Assembly (NCBI RefSeq): GCF_007922615.2
Contig: NZ_CP042301.2
Coordinates: 2,418,001-2,482,000, forward strand
DNA from: Nitratireductor mangrovi
GTDB taxonomy: Bacteria; Pseudomonadota; Alphaproteobacteria; Rhizobiales; Rhizobiaceae
DNA length: 64,000 bases
Direction: 5' to 3'
Below, piece by piece: positions 32,219 to 42,736 of the stretch; within the stretch, counting starts at the first letter, position 1; each line of letters starts with the position of its first letter. The notes under the pieces are model-generated. The model had not been told where the DNA came from and made no database searches. It worked only from the letters and a program-made list of their open reading frames with translations. The position numbers were made by a program, and so were the translations under genes.

Positions 32219-34318
32219 ATGACCGAACATGTCACCGTCAGCCGCGACGGCGAGATCGCGATCGTGACGCTCGACAATCCGCCGGTGAACGCGCTGAGCT
32301 TCCATCTGCGCGAGCCGCTCGGCAAGGCACTGGAGGCGCTGCGCGACGATGAGGCGGTGCGCGGCGTCGTGATCGCCTGCGCCGGCGCGACCTTCATCGC
32401 CGGCGCCGACATCACCGAGTTCAACACGCCGAAGGCGACGGCGAGCCCCAATCTGCGCGAACTGATCGTGCTGCTCGAAAGCTTCGAAAAGCCGACGGTG
32501 GCCGCCATACACGGCACCGCCTTCGGCGGCGGGCTCGAACTCGCGATGGGCTGCCATTTCCGCGTCGCCGACCGCAACGCGAGGTTCGGCCTGCCGGAGG
32601 TCAAGCTCGGCCTGCTGCCGGGCGCCGGCGGCACGCTGCGGCTGCCGCGGCTGATCGGACCGCTGAAAGCGCTGACGGTGATCGTGTCGGGCAACCCGAT
32701 CGGCGCCAGGGATGCGCTCGCCGAAGGTCTGGTCGAGGCGGTCTATGACGATAGCCTCGTGGCCAACGCCGTCGCCTTCGCCCGCGAGCAGGCGGACAAG
32801 GCAACCGCGCTGGTCCCGGTCAGCCGGCGCGAGGACAAGATCGCCGAGGCGAAGAATGACCTCGACACGTTCGACGCCGGCGTCGCCGCGCTCCTGAAAA
32901 AGAAGCGCGGCCTCGACGCGCCGCGGCTTTGCGCGCAGTCGGTGCGCAACGGCCTCACCATGCCCTTCGACGAGGCGCTGGCCCAGGAGCGCGCCTATTT
33001 CGTCGAACTCGTCGAGGGTGAACAGTCGAGGGCCCAGCGCCACCTGTTCTTTGCCGAACGCGAGGCGGCCAAGGTGCCGGGGGTCGGCAAGGAGGTCGAG
33101 CCGCGCGAAGTCAGGCGCGCCGGCGTCATCGGCGCCGGTACCATGGGCGGCGGCATCGCCATGTCGTTCCTCAATGGCGGCATTCCGGTGACGATCCTCG
33201 AGATGGACCGCGAGGCGCTCGATCGCGGCATAGCCCGCATGGACGGCAACTACGCCATCTCGGTCAAGCGCGGCTCGCTGACCGAGGAGGCCAAGGCCAA
33301 GCGCATGGGGCTTCTCACCGGCACCACCGACTATGCCGATCTCGCCGATTGCGATCTCATCATCGAGGCCGTGTTCGAGGAAATGGCGATCAAGAAGGAG
33401 GTTTTCGGCAAGCTCGACGCCGTCGCCAAGCCGGGCGCGATCCTTGCCTCCAACACCTCCTATCTCGACGTCGACGAAATCGCCGCCTCGACCAGCCGGC
33501 CTTCCGACGTCGTCGGCCTGCATTTCTTCTCGCCCGCCAACATCATGCGACTGCTGGAGATCGTGCGCGGCAGGAAGACCGCGCCGGACGTGCTGAAGAC
33601 CGCCCTGGCCGTCGCCCGCAAGATCGCCAAGGTACCGGTGGTCGTCGGCGTGTGCCACGGTTTCGTCGGCAACCGCATGCTCGCCTCGCGCTCGGCGGAA
33701 CTCGAGGACCTCCTGCTCGAAGGCGCCACGCCGGAGCAGGTCGACAAGGTGTTCACCGATTTCGGCTGGCCGATGGGTCCGTTCGCGATGGGCGACCTCG
33801 CCGGGCTCGACATCGGCTGGCGCAACCGCAAGTCGCTCGGCAAGACGGCGGCGATCGCCGACGCACTGTGCGAGCAGGGCCGCTTCGGCCAGAAGACCGG
33901 CAAGGGCTTCTACATCTACGAAGCCGGCTCGCGCACCCCGACGCCCGACCCGGAGGTTGCGGCGCTGATTGAGGAGAAGGCGCGCGAAAAGGGCGTCAAC
34001 CGACGCGACATCTCGGCCGAGGAAATTGCCGAGCGCACCATGTATCCGATGATCAACGAGGGCGCGAAAATCCTGCAGGAGGGCATCGCCTCGCGCGCCT
34101 CCGACGTCGATATCGTCTGGGTCAACGGCTACGGCTTCCCGATCGGCAAGGGCGGTCCGATGTTCTGGGCTGAAAGCGAAGGCCTCGGCAAGATCGTCGA
34201 GCGGCTCGAGCATTGGCACGGCCGCACCGGCAAGGCCGTCTTCGAGCCCGCCGAACTGCTCAGGGAGGCCGCCGACAGCGGAAGCCTCGCCGCCGCCCGC
34301 AAGGGCAAGGCCGCCTGA
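32219..34318 (+). CDS. pimF: Enoyl-CoA hydratase / 3-hydroxyacyl-CoA dehydrogenase, PimF-like
   Basis: 699 aa bifunctional beta-oxidation enzyme. The N-terminal crotonase domain has IACAGATFIAGADITEFNTP and GTAFGGGLELAMGCHFRVAD, then KLGLLPGAGGTLRLPRLIG with the catalytic Glu region. The central NAD-binding domain is RRAGVIGAGTMGGGIAMSFL, and VVGVCHGFVGNRML with a C-terminal dehydrogenase domain follows. Length and the order of the following genes match pimFABCDE of Rhodopseudomonas palustris, which degrades pimelate and other dicarboxylic acids. Symbol by synteny. Confidence 0.82.
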   Translation: MTEHVTVSRDGEIAIVTLDNPPVNALSFHLREPLGKALEALRDDEAVRGVVIACAGATFIAGADITEFNTPKATASPNLRELIVLLESFEKPTVAAIHGTAFGGGLELAMGCHFRVADRNARFGLPEVKLGLLPGAGGTLRLPRLIGPLKALTVIVSGNPIGARDALAEGLVEAVYDDSLVANAVAFAREQADKATALVPVSRREDKIAEAKNDLDTFDAGVAALLKKKRGLDAPRLCAQSVRNGLTMPFDEALAQERAYFVELVEGEQSRAQRHLFFAEREAAKVPGVGKEVEPREVRRAGVIGAGTMGGGIAMSFLNGGIPVTILEMDREALDRGIARMDGNYAISVKRGSLTEEAKAKRMGLLTGTTDYADLADCDLIIEAVFEEMAIKKEVFGKLDAVAKPGAILASNTSYLDVDEIAASTSRPSDVVGLHFFSPANIMRLLEIVRGRKTAPDVLKTALAVARKIAKVPVVVGVCHGFVGNRMLASRSAELEDLLLEGATPEQVDKVFTDFGWPMGPFAMGDLAGLDIGWRNRKSLGKTAAIADALCEQGRFGQKTGKGFYIYEAGSRTPTPDPEVAALIEEKAREKGVNRRDISAEEIAERTMYPMINEGAKILQEGIASRASDVDIVWVNGYGFPIGKGGPMFWAESEGLGKIVERLEHWHGRTGKAVFEPAELLREAADSGSLAAARKGKAA

Positions 34319-34320
34319 CC

Positions 34321-36018
34321 ATGGACCTTGCGTCCGCGCCCTGGAAAGCCTCCTATCCCCCCGGCCTGTCGCCGGCGGTGGAGCTTGAGGGCTGGCCGGT
34401 GCATCAGGTCGTCGACGAGGCGGCCGTGCAATGGGGCGGACGCGAAGCGGTCATCTTCCGCGACGCGGTCCTGACCTTCGCCGATCTCAAGGCCGAGATG
34501 GACCGCGCCGCGCGCGCCTTCCGCGCCGCCGGGGTCGGCCGGGGCACGCGCATTGCCTTCCTGCTGCCCAATACGGTCTACCATCTCGTCAGCTTCTTCG
34601 GAGCGCTGAAGGCCGGCGCGACGGTCGTGCACCTGTCGCCGCTCGACAGCGAGCGCGTGCTCGAACACAAGCTCGCCGACAGCGGCGCACGCATTGTCGT
34701 CACCACCAATATCGGCGAGCTTGCGATCCGCGCCGCGGGGCTGAAGGCGCGCGGCCTGATCGACCGGCTGATCGTCGGCGAGGATCAGGCCTTTGGTCCT
34801 TCGGCACTCACCGGTCCGATGCCGGAAGGCAATGATTTCAGCACCTTCGCGGTATTCGTTGAATCATCCCCGGAGCAAGCTGAATCGGTTTCTGACCCGG
34901 TTGAATCGAAGTCTGAGGTCGACATCGAAGACCTGGCACTCCTGCAATATACCGGTGGCACCACCGGCATGCCCAAGGGGGCGATGCTGACCCACCGCAA
35001 CATTTCGACCGCAGTGGAAAGCTACGATCTCTGGTCCGACTTCACCGGCACGATGCGCCGCGGCCAGGAGCGCGTTCTTCTCGTGCTGCCGCTGTTTCAC
35101 ATCTACGCCCTGACGGCGGTGATGCTGCGCTGCGTGCGCGGTGGCCAGACCATGGTCATGCACACGCGCTTCGATCCCGAGGTCGCGCTCGACGAGATCG
35201 AGGCCGGCCTGACCATCTTCCCCGGCGTGCCGACGATGTGGATCGCCATCTGCTCGGTGCCGGGTTTCGAGAAGCGCGATTATTCCTCGCTGCATTTCTG
35301 CGGCTCCGGCGGTGCGCCGCTGCCGGTCGAGACCGCGCGCAAGCTGAAGACGGCGACCGGCCACGACCTGCTCGGCGGCTGGGGCATGACCGAGACCTCG
35401 CCGGCCGGCACCAACATTCCGACCACACGGCCCGACAAGGTCGGCACCATCGGCATCCCCCTGCCCGGCATCTGGGTCGACGTCGTGGCGCTCGACGATC
35501 CGGCGCGCGTGCTGCCGCAGGGCGAGACCGGCGAGCTGCGCATCTTCGGCCCCAACGTCACCAAGGGCTATCTCAACCGGCCGGAGGAGACCGCCGCCGC
35601 CTTCAGCGAGGGCGGGCTTCTCACCGGCGACATCGGCTTCATGGACGAGGAAGGCTTTTTCACCATCGTCGACCGCAAGAAGGACATGATCCTGTCCGGC
35701 GGCTACAACGTCTATCCGCAGCTGATCGAGCAGATGATCTACGAGCATCCCGACGTCGAGGAGGTGCTGGTGATCGGCATCGCCGACGCCTATCGCGGCG
35801 AGGCGGCCAAGGCCTTTGTCAAGCTGCGCAAGGGCGCCGCGCCGCTGACGCTGGAAGCGCTGTGCGCCTTCCTGAAGGGCCGGCTCGGCCGCCACGAGAT
35901 GCCGGCCGCACTCGAAATCCGCGATGCGCTGCCGCGCACCCCCGTCGGCAAGCTGTCGAAACTCGAACTCAAGCAGGAAGAGGCGGCACGGCGCGAAAGC
36001 GCGCGCGCAGCCTCCTGA
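34321..36018 (+). CDS. pimA: Acyl-CoA (dicarboxylate-CoA) ligase, PimA-like
   Basis: 565 aa adenylate-forming ligase activating a fatty or dicarboxylic acid with ATP and CoA. Motifs: P-loop-like [33 protein letters not shown], and [20 protein letters not shown] followed by [14 protein letters not shown], with the C-terminal catalytic Lys in RTPVGKLSK. Start [13 protein letters not shown] lies two bases after the pimF stop. A short low-complexity stretch ([20 protein letters not shown]) precedes the P-loop and may be a flexible insert. Confidence 0.82.
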   Translation: MDLASAPWKASYPPGLSPAVELEGWPVHQVVDEAAVQWGGREAVIFRDAVLTFADLKAEMDRAARAFRAAGVGRGTRIAFLLPNTVYHLVSFFGALKAGATVVHLSPLDSERVLEHKLADSGARIVVTTNIGELAIRAAGLKARGLIDRLIVGEDQAFGPSALTGPMPEGNDFSTFAVFVESSPEQAESVSDPVESKSEVDIEDLALLQYTGGTTGMPKGAMLTHRNISTAVESYDLWSDFTGTMRRGQERVLLVLPLFHIYALTAVMLRCVRGGQTMVMHTRFDPEVALDEIEAGLTIFPGVPTMWIAICSVPGFEKRDYSSLHFCGSGGAPLPVETARKLKTATGHDLLGGWGMTETSPAGTNIPTTRPDKVGTIGIPLPGIWVDVVALDDPARVLPQGETGELRIFGPNVTKGYLNRPEETAAAFSEGGLLTGDIGFMDEEGFFTIVDRKKDMILSGGYNVYPQLIEQMIYEHPDVEEVLVIGIADAYRGEAAKAFVKLRKGAAPLTLEALCAFLKGRLGRHEMPAALEIRDALPRTPVGKLSKLELKQEEAARRESARAAS

Positions 36019-36040
36019 ACGGACAAACAGGAGACCAGGA

Positions 36041-37222
36041 ATGGCCGAAGCCGTCATCGTATCCACCGCACGCACCCCGGTCGGCAAGGCCTATCGCGGC
36101 GCCCTCAACGACACGCCGGGCGCCACACTCGGCGGCCACGCCATCGAGCATGCGCTGAAGCGCTCGGGCCTCGAAGGCGGCGAGATCGAGGACGTGATCA
36201 TGGGTTGCGCCATGCAGGAGGGCGCGACCGGCCTCAACGTCGCCCGCCGGGCGCTGGTGACCGCCGGCCTGCCGGTGACCACGGCCGGCACCACCATCGA
36301 CCGCCAGTGCTCCTCGGGCCTGCAGTCGATGGCGCTGCTCGCCAACGCCATCCGCAATGACGGCGTCAAGGCCGGCATCGCCGGCGGGCTGGAATCGATC
36401 AGCCTGGTGCAGAACGATCACCGCAACACGTTCCGGCTGATGGACGACAAGCTGATGGCGATCAAGCCGGAGGTCTACCTGCCGATGATCGACACCGCCG
36501 AGATCGTTTCGAAGCGCTATGGCATCTCGCGCGAAAAGCAGGACGAATACGGGCTTCAGTCGCAGCGGCGCGTCGCAGCGGCGCGCGAGGCCGGCCGCTT
36601 CGACGCCGAGATCGCGCCGATCGACGTGCGCATGGCCGTCGTCGACAAGGAGACCAAGGAGGTCTCCCACAAGGACGTCACCCTTGCCCATGACGAGGGC
36701 CCGCGGCCGGAATCGACCGCTGAGGGCCTGGCCGGGCTGAAGCCGGTACGCGAGAACGGCGTCATCACGGCGGGCAATGCCAGCCAGCTTTCCGACGGCG
36801 CCTCGGCCTGCGTCATGATGGACGCGAAGGAGGCCGAAAGGCGCGGGCTCACCCCGCTGGGCATCTTCCGCGGTTTCAACGTCGCCGGCTGCGAGCCCGA
36901 CGAGATGGGCATCGGCCCGGTCTTCGCCGTGCCGCGCCTGCTCGAACGCCACGGCCTCAAGGTCGACGACATCGGCCTTTGGGAACTGAACGAGGCTTTT
37001 GCGGTGCAGGTGATCTACTGCCGTGACAAGCTCGGCATCGACCCCGAAAAGCTCAATGTCGACGGCGGTGCCATCGCGCTGGGCCACCCTTACGGCATGT
37101 CGGGCGCGCGGCTTGCCGGCCACGCGCTGATCGAGGGCAAGCGCCGCGGCGTCAAATATGCCGTCGTGACCATGTGCGTCGGCGGCGGCATGGGCGCGGC
37201 GGGATTGTTCGAGATCAACTGA
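36041..37222 (+). CDS. pimB: Acetyl-CoA acyltransferase (thiolase), PimB-like
   Basis: 393 aa. Cleaves 3-ketoacyl-CoA, releasing acetyl-CoA. The acylated nucleophile is C90 ([20 protein letters not shown]), the His motif [20 protein letters not shown], and the second Cys [17 protein letters not shown]. The start has AGGAG-like sequence upstream. Third gene in the pimFAB order, with 22 bases after pimA. The in-frame extension back to 35924 is not coding. Confidence 0.85.
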   Translation: MAEAVIVSTARTPVGKAYRGALNDTPGATLGGHAIEHALKRSGLEGGEIEDVIMGCAMQEGATGLNVARRALVTAGLPVTTAGTTIDRQCSSGLQSMALLANAIRNDGVKAGIAGGLESISLVQNDHRNTFRLMDDKLMAIKPEVYLPMIDTAEIVSKRYGISREKQDEYGLQSQRRVAAAREAGRFDAEIAPIDVRMAVVDKETKEVSHKDVTLAHDEGPRPESTAEGLAGLKPVRENGVITAGNASQLSDGASACVMMDAKEAERRGLTPLGIFRGFNVAGCEPDEMGIGPVFAVPRLLERHGLKVDDIGLWELNEAFAVQVIYCRDKLGIDPEKLNVDGGAIALGHPYGMSGARLAGHALIEGKRRGVKYAVVTMCVGGGMGAAGLFEIN

Positions 37223-37233
37223 TGTCTGCCCCG

Positions 37234-37270
37234 CGCCCCCTCCACCGAGCCTTTGCCTGGTGCAGGGGGC
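37234..37270 (+). repeat. Strong hairpin between pimB and pimC
   Basis: GCCCCCTCCACC (37235-37246) and GGTGCAGGGGGC (37259-37270) pair around the loop GAGCCTTTGCCT with one internal mismatch. There is no U tract, so it is more likely an mRNA stabiliser or partial polarity element inside the operon than a terminator. Palindromic REP-like elements have this position. Confidence 0.5.
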
Positions 37271-37297
37271 CGTCCAATCAAACTGAACGAGGCTGAG

Positions 37298-38500
<1,203 letters not shown>

Positions 38501-38544
38501 TGGCGGCTGCCGCTGGCGTCAGCGGGGACGGGCGCCCTGACGCC

Positions 38545-39165
38545 TTATTCCGCTTCGAGCAGGTGCTCGACCGGCAGATCGAGTGCCTTGCCGAACCGCA
38601 CCCAGAGTTCGACCGGGCCGCTGCGCTTGCCGTTCTCGATGTCCGAAAGGTAGTTCTGCGAGATGCCGGCGCGCCCGGCCAGCGCCGCCTGGGTCAGTCC
38701 GCGATATTTGCGCCAGAAGGCAAGCGGGGACGACGACTGCGCGAAGGCAAGGGCCTCGGCAGGCGACAGGCCAGGCAGGCGTCCGGAGCGATAGTCGGCG
38801 ACCGCCTCCGCATGCGACGCGACCTGCGCCAGCGCATCGAGTTCGGTACGCGGCAGCACCGCCATTTCACGGCCCTCGTCGTCCCTGAAGAAGCGCACAT
38901 TCATCGTCGGCTCCCGTTGTTCATGGACCGATCCTCGCGGGCCGATCGCCGTCACGATAATCTCGGTCTCGGTTTCCTCGAAAACGACCCGATAGTCCCC
39001 GACCCGCAGCCGCAAGGTGCGGCTCCCGGTCAGGGCCTTCACATTTTTCGCCAGCGACGCGGGCTCGCGAGCGTAGTCCTCGACCTTGCTGACGATACGC
39101 GCCGCTTCTGCCCTGTGTTTGCGCAGGGCTTTCGCCGCCCCCGGCAGGATGATGACCTGCTTCAT
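38545..39165 (-). CDS. Single-chain RelE-type toxin fused to XRE antitoxin
   Basis: 206 aa in one open frame. Residues 1-85 are a RelE/ParE-superfamily toxin (IILPGAAKALRKHRAEAARI, LTGSRTLRLRVGDYRVVFEE, EIIVTAIGPRG). Residues 88-206 are an antitoxin with an N-terminal MNVRFFRDDEGREMAVLPRT segment and a helix-turn-helix at about 157-200 (LTQAALAGRAGISQNYLSDI). Normally these are two genes. Here the toxin has no stop, but Met88 has its own Shine-Dalgarno, so free antitoxin (38545-38904) can also be made. Antisense between pimC and pimD. Confidence 0.85.
   Translation of the reverse strand: MKQVIILPGAAKALRKHRAEAARIVSKVEDYAREPASLAKNVKALTGSRTLRLRVGDYRVVFEETETEIIVTAIGPRGSVHEQREPTMNVRFFRDDEGREMAVLPRTELDALAQVASHAEAVADYRSGRLPGLSPAEALAFAQSSSPLAFWRKYRGLTQAALAGRAGISQNYLSDIENGKRSGPVELWVRFGKALDLPVEHLLEAE
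38902..38915 (-). promoter_or_regulatory. Internal ribosome binding site and start for free antitoxin
   Basis: GGGAG (38915-38911), six bases, then ATG (38904-38902) encoding Met88 of the fused gene. This spacing is good for initiation and would give a 119-residue antitoxin in the same frame as the fusion. Confidence 0.6.
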
Positions 39166-39177
39166 CCCAATATCTCA

Positions 39178-39187
39178 TATCGCGATA
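39178..39187. promoter_or_regulatory. Palindrome TATCGCGATA, probable antitoxin operator
   Basis: A perfect 10-base palindrome 13 bases upstream of the fused toxin-antitoxin start and 37 bases before pimD. XRE antitoxins commonly autorepress at such sites. Bound antitoxin could also affect pimD transcription. Confidence 0.5.
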
Positions 39188-39223
39188 GTGATACAAGGGC
39201 CACGATGTCCCATAGGAGCTTGT

Positions 39224-40378
39224 ATGGACTTTGACCTTTCCGAAGAACAATCGATCCTGAAAGACTCGCTCGAGCGGCTCATGGCCGACCGCTACGGCTT
39301 CGAGGAGCGAAACCGGGTGCTCGCCTCCGACGAAGGCTGGAGCGCCGAGATGTGGCGGCACTACGCCGAGATGGGGCTGATGGCCCTGCCGTTTGCCGAG
39401 GAGGATGGCGGCATCGGCGGCGGCCCGGTCGAGACCATGATCGTCATGGAGGCGCTCGGCAAGGCGCTGGCGCTGGAGCCGTTTTTCGCCACGGTGATCC
39501 TCGGCGGCGGCTTCCTGCGCCTCGGCGGATCGGCCGAGCAGCGCGCCAAATGGGTGCCGCAGGTTGCCGAAGGTGCGCTCAAGCTTGCCTTCGCCCATAC
39601 CGAACGAGGTTCCCGCTTCGACCTCAACCATGTGACGACGACGGCGACGAAAAGCGGCGACGGCTGGGTGCTGTCGGGTGCCAAGAGCGTGGTGCTGCAT
39701 GGCGATTGCGCCGACCGCATCTTCGTCACCGCGCGCATCGCAGGCGACACTCGCGACGAGGCCGGCATCGGCGTCTTCCTCGTCGATGCGACCGCAGAAG
39801 GCGTCTCGCGCCGCGGCTATCCCGGCCAGGACGGTCTGCGCGTCGCCGAAATCCGCCTCGACAATGTCGCGGTGCCGGCCTCTGCCGTCTTCGGCGATCC
39901 GGAAAACGGCCTGCCGCTGGTGCGCCACGTCGTCGACCAGGCGATCGCCGCGCTCTGCGCCGAGGCGGTCGGCGTCATGACGGCGACCCATGCCCTGACC
40001 CTCGACTACATGAAGGTCAGAAAGCAGTTCGGGGTGCCGATCGGCTCCTTCCAGGCACTGCAGCACAGCGCCGTCGACATGTATGTCGCCATCGAGCAGG
40101 CGCGCTCGATCACCATGTTCGCGACCATGATGGCAAACGAGCCCGATGCCGGCGAACGCGCCCGCGCGATGCATGCCGCCAAGGCCGAGATCGGCCGCGG
40201 CGGCAGGCTGGTGGGCGAAAACGCCGTCCAGATTCATGGCGGCGTCGGCATGACGATGGAATATGCCGTCGGCCACTATTTCAAGCGGTTGACCATGATC
40301 GACGTCGCCTTCGGCAATGCCGACCATCATTTGCGAGCGCTGGCGCAGGCCGGCGGACTGTTCCCGAACGCCGCCTGA
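39224..40378 (+). CDS. pimD: Acyl-CoA dehydrogenase small subunit, PimD-like
   Basis: 384 aa, start MDFDLSEEQSILKDSLERLM with AGGAG seven bases upstream. Segments GMGLMALPFAEEDGGIGGGPVE-like (here MGLMALPFAEEDGGIGGGPV), DGWVLSGAKSVVLHGDCADR and VQIHGGVGMTMEYAVGHYFK place it in the PimD-type subfamily, partner of PimC. Normally it directly follows pimC; here about 720 bases with the antisense toxin-antitoxin gene intervene, so it may depend on its own promoter. No pimE follows. Confidence 0.83.
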   Translation: MDFDLSEEQSILKDSLERLMADRYGFEERNRVLASDEGWSAEMWRHYAEMGLMALPFAEEDGGIGGGPVETMIVMEALGKALALEPFFATVILGGGFLRLGGSAEQRAKWVPQVAEGALKLAFAHTERGSRFDLNHVTTTATKSGDGWVLSGAKSVVLHGDCADRIFVTARIAGDTRDEAGIGVFLVDATAEGVSRRGYPGQDGLRVAEIRLDNVAVPASAVFGDPENGLPLVRHVVDQAIAALCAEAVGVMTATHALTLDYMKVRKQFGVPIGSFQALQHSAVDMYVAIEQARSITMFATMMANEPDAGERARAMHAAKAEIGRGGRLVGENAVQIHGGVGMTMEYAVGHYFKRLTMIDVAFGNADHHLRALAQAGGLFPNAA

Positions 40379-40484
40379 GGCCGGCGACCGGCCAAGGCAC
40401 TCCGAGAAGAGCGGGAACACGGTTGCCGGAATTGCTGAGCAACGACGGACAGGGCCGTTCGACGGTCGGGAACGGGGGCCGGCC

Positions 40485-40835
40485 CTAGGCGTCGGCGGTG
40501 ACGGGTTCGCGGCGCGCGGCCGCCGAGCCCGCCTCCGGCGCACAATAGAGCCGGTAGAGCGTGGCCAGCACCTCGGCCGCCTCCGCCGAGGCAACGCTGT
40601 AATGGATTTCGCGGCCCGCGCGCCGCGTCGCAACCAGCTTCTGCAGCCTGAGCTTGGCAAGCTGCTGCGACAGCGCCGACTGGCTCATGCCGACGGCGTC
40701 GGCGAGCGGCTGCACGGCCATCTCCCCGTTGAGCAGATGGCACAGGATCATCAGCCGGTTCTTGTTGGCCAGCGCCGACAGAAGCTCGGCCGCTTGCTCG
40801 GCGGAGTGGTTGAGCCGGTCGATATCCATCTGCAT
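40485..40835 (-). CDS. bigR: BigR/SqrR-type ArsR regulator (sulfane-sulfur sensor)
   Basis: 116 aa ArsR-family repressor with the winged helix PLADAVGMSQSALSQQLAKL. The sensing cysteines are C32 (LMILCHLLNGE) and C98 (LYRLYC). Their 66-residue spacing equals that of BigR C42/C108, which form a disulfide or tetrasulfide on sulfide/persulfide exposure and release DNA. Start MQMDIDRLNHS; ATG two codons later also possible. It is divergent from a sulfur detoxification operon, as in Xylella and Agrobacterium. Confidence 0.88.
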   Translation of the reverse strand: MQMDIDRLNHSAEQAAELLSALANKNRLMILCHLLNGEMAVQPLADAVGMSQSALSQQLAKLRLQKLVATRRAGREIHYSVASAEAAEVLATLYRLYCAPEAGSAAARREPVTADA

Positions 40836-40847
40836 GCGATTTTTCCC

Positions 40848-40876
40848 TTGAACACATGAACACATCATCATATATA
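40848..40876 (+). promoter_or_regulatory. Promoter of sulfur operon with repeated GAACACAT
   Basis: -35 TTGAAC (40848-40853), 17-base spacer, -10 TATATA (40871-40876): a strong sigma-70 promoter. Two adjacent GAACACAT repeats (40850-40857 and 40858-40865) fill the spacer and could be the BigR-type repressor contact, with the AT-rich centre next to it. Confidence 0.65.
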
Positions 40877-40919
40877 GCGTCAAGATCGCATCCGCAAGCC
40901 TTGAAGGCCCGTAACCGAA

Positions 40920-41342
40920 ATGACCGAATTCACCCCCCTCTTGTCGCTCGCCGGCGGCGTCCTGATCGGACTGTCGGCGGTGTTCCTCATGCTTCTCCAT
41001 GGCCGCATCGCCGGCATGACCGGCATTCTCGCCGGCGTCGTGCCGCCTCTGCCGGTCGACTGGCCGTGGCGCGCAGCCTTCCTCGCCGGCGCCGCCCTGG
41101 CGCCTTTCGTCTTCATCGTCGCCGGCGGGATCGTACCGTTCGCGGTTCCGGTCTCGACGCTGGCGCTGGTCGTCGGCGGGCTCATCGTCGGCGTCGGCGT
41201 CACCTACGGCTCCGGCTGCACCAGCGGCCACGGCGTCTGCGGCATCGCGCGGCTGTCGCCGCGTTCGATCACCGCCACCATCGTGTTCATGATCGCCGCC
41301 TTCGCCACGGTCTATGTCGTGCGCCACGTGTTCGGAGCCTGA
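40920..41342 (+). CDS. YeeE/YedE-type sulfur permease subunit A
   Basis: 140 aa with four hydrophobic helices. Half-size YeeE/YedE protein: GCTSGHGVCGIARLSPRSIT carries the conserved Cys pair thought to handle thiosulfate or sulfane sulfur in TsuA-like channels. It precedes a second half-size unit, so the two together equal one full TsuA/PmpAB-like transporter. First gene after the BigR-type promoter. Confidence 0.9.
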   Translation: MTEFTPLLSLAGGVLIGLSAVFLMLLHGRIAGMTGILAGVVPPLPVDWPWRAAFLAGAALAPFVFIVAGGIVPFAVPVSTLALVVGGLIVGVGVTYGSGCTSGHGVCGIARLSPRSITATIVFMIAAFATVYVVRHVFGA

Positions 41343-41345
41343 CCC

Positions 41346-41807
41346 ATGCCAAAGCTGCTCTCCGCCTTCATCATCGGCGCCATCTTCGGCCTCGGCATCG
41401 CATTGTCCGGCATGGCCAATCCCGCCAAGGTGCTGAACTTCTTCGACATCGCCGGAACCTGGGATCCGAGCCTCGCCTTCGTCATGGGCGGCGCGCTGGT
41501 CACGACCGCGATTGGCTACCGCCTCGTCTTCGGCGCGCGGCAGCGGCCGCTGTTCGAGAAGAGCTTCGGGCTGCCCACCAGCCGCGCGATCGATCTGCCG
41601 CTGGTCGGCGGTTCGGCGCTTTTCGGCGTCGGCTGGGGCATTGCCGGCTTCTGTCCCGGCGGAGCCGTGCCCGCCCTCGGCCTCGGCCATCCCGAAACGC
41701 CGGTCTTTCTGGCAGCAATGATCGCCGGCATCGCCCTGGCGCGCTGGATCAAGGTACGCGGCAGCAGCGTCGTGGCCGCACAGCAAACACCAAGCAGAGG
41801 AGCATGA
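41346..41807 (+). CDS. YeeE/YedE-type sulfur permease subunit B (DUF6691)
   Basis: 153 aa membrane protein, partner of the preceding gene (three-base gap). Features: IFGLGIALSGMANPAKVLNF, FFDIAGTWDPSLAFVMGGAL and GWGIAGFCPGGAVPALGLGH, whose single conserved Cys lies in GFCPGG. The pair probably forms a PmpA/PmpB-like persulfide or thiosulfate channel. Overlaps the start of the next gene (ATGA). Confidence 0.9.
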   Translation: MPKLLSAFIIGAIFGLGIALSGMANPAKVLNFFDIAGTWDPSLAFVMGGALVTTAIGYRLVFGARQRPLFEKSFGLPTSRAIDLPLVGGSALFGVGWGIAGFCPGGAVPALGLGHPETPVFLAAMIAGIALARWIKVRGSSVVAAQQTPSRGA

Positions 41808-42709
41808 ATGGGATGACCACCGCCCTGCCCTTCACCGCGGACCTTTCCGTGAAACCGGAGGTTACCGCCTTTTTCGACGAGGCCACCAATACGGTCTCCT
41901 ACATCGTCAAGGATCCGAACTCCGACGCCTGCGCGGTGATCGATTCGGTCATGGACATCGACTACGCCGCCGGCCGCATCACCCACGATCATGCCGACCA
42001 GATCATCGCGCATATCCGCGACAAGGGCTGGAAGCTGGAGTGGATCATCGAGACCCATGTCCATGCTGACCACCTTTCCGGCGCGCCCTATATCCAGGAG
42101 CAGTTGGGCGGAAAGCTCGGCATCGGCGAAAACATCACCGTCGTCCAGGACACGTTCGGCAAGATCTTCAACGAAGGCACCGAGTTCCAGCGCGACGGCT
42201 CGCAGTTCGACCGGCTGTTCAAGGATGGCGACAGCTACCAGATTGGCACGATGACGGCCCATGTCATGCACACGCCCGGCCACACGCCGGCCTGCATGAC
42301 CCATGTCGTCGGCGATGCCGCCTTTGTCGGTGACACGCTGTTCATGCCCGACGGCGGTTCGGCGCGCGCCGATTTCCCCGGCGGCGACGCGCGTGCGCTC
42401 TACCGCTCGATCAAGCGTGTTCTCGCCCTGCCCGGCGAGACGCGGCTCTTCATCTGCCACGATTACGGGCCGAACGGTCGCGACATCAAATGGGAGACGA
42501 CGGTCGCCGAGGAGCGCGAGCATAATATCCACGTTCGCGACGGCGTGACCGAGGACGAGTTCGTGGCCATGCGCGAGGCGCGCGATGCCACACTCGCCAT
42601 GCCCAAACTCATCATCCCGTCGCTGCAGGTCAACATGCGCGCCGGCCGCTTGCCTCCCAAGGACGAAAGCGGCAAAAGCTTTCTGAAGGTGCCCGTGAAC
42701 GGGCTTTGA
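41804..42709 (+). CDS. blh: Metallo-beta-lactamase-fold persulfide dioxygenase-like hydrolase
   Basis: 301 aa, no rhodanese domain. The motif THVHADHLSGAPYIQ (H-x-H-x-D-H), then HTPGHTPACMTHVVGDAAFV, GDTLFMPDGGSARADFPGGD and FICHDYGPNGRDI match ETHE1/SDO-type enzymes and the catalytic part of Blh from Xylella and Agrobacterium, which oxidise persulfides to sulfite. The ATG at 41804 overlaps the previous stop; the ATG at 41813 is an alternative. Second component of the BigR-controlled module. Confidence 0.9.
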   Translation: MNGMTTALPFTADLSVKPEVTAFFDEATNTVSYIVKDPNSDACAVIDSVMDIDYAAGRITHDHADQIIAHIRDKGWKLEWIIETHVHADHLSGAPYIQEQLGGKLGIGENITVVQDTFGKIFNEGTEFQRDGSQFDRLFKDGDSYQIGTMTAHVMHTPGHTPACMTHVVGDAAFVGDTLFMPDGGSARADFPGGDARALYRSIKRVLALPGETRLFICHDYGPNGRDIKWETTVAEEREHNIHVRDGVTEDEFVAMREARDATLAMPKLIIPSLQVNMRAGRLPPKDESGKSFLKVPVNGL

Positions 42710-42736
42710 CGGCGGACGCAGGCAAGCAGGAAACGA

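Noticed and set aside
30827..34219. A 1130-codon open frame antisense to the DUF2019 and pimF genes, and similar long antisense frames elsewhere (for example 18850-21051 and 35969-38401)
   Set aside because: High GC with strong codon bias leaves antisense frames open. Their translations are Arg/Asp/His-rich with no domain, while the opposite strand encodes clear enzymes.
39086..39224. Longer N-terminus for the PimD-like dehydrogenase
   Set aside because: The extension is antisense to the toxin start and its promoter. The ATG at 39224 has a good Shine-Dalgarno and gives the family-typical N-terminus.
40856..42709. A single 617-residue protein containing the beta-lactamase-fold domain at its end
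   Set aside because: The first 300 codons are an out-of-frame shadow of the two YeeE/YedE genes; the real hydrolase starts at 41804.
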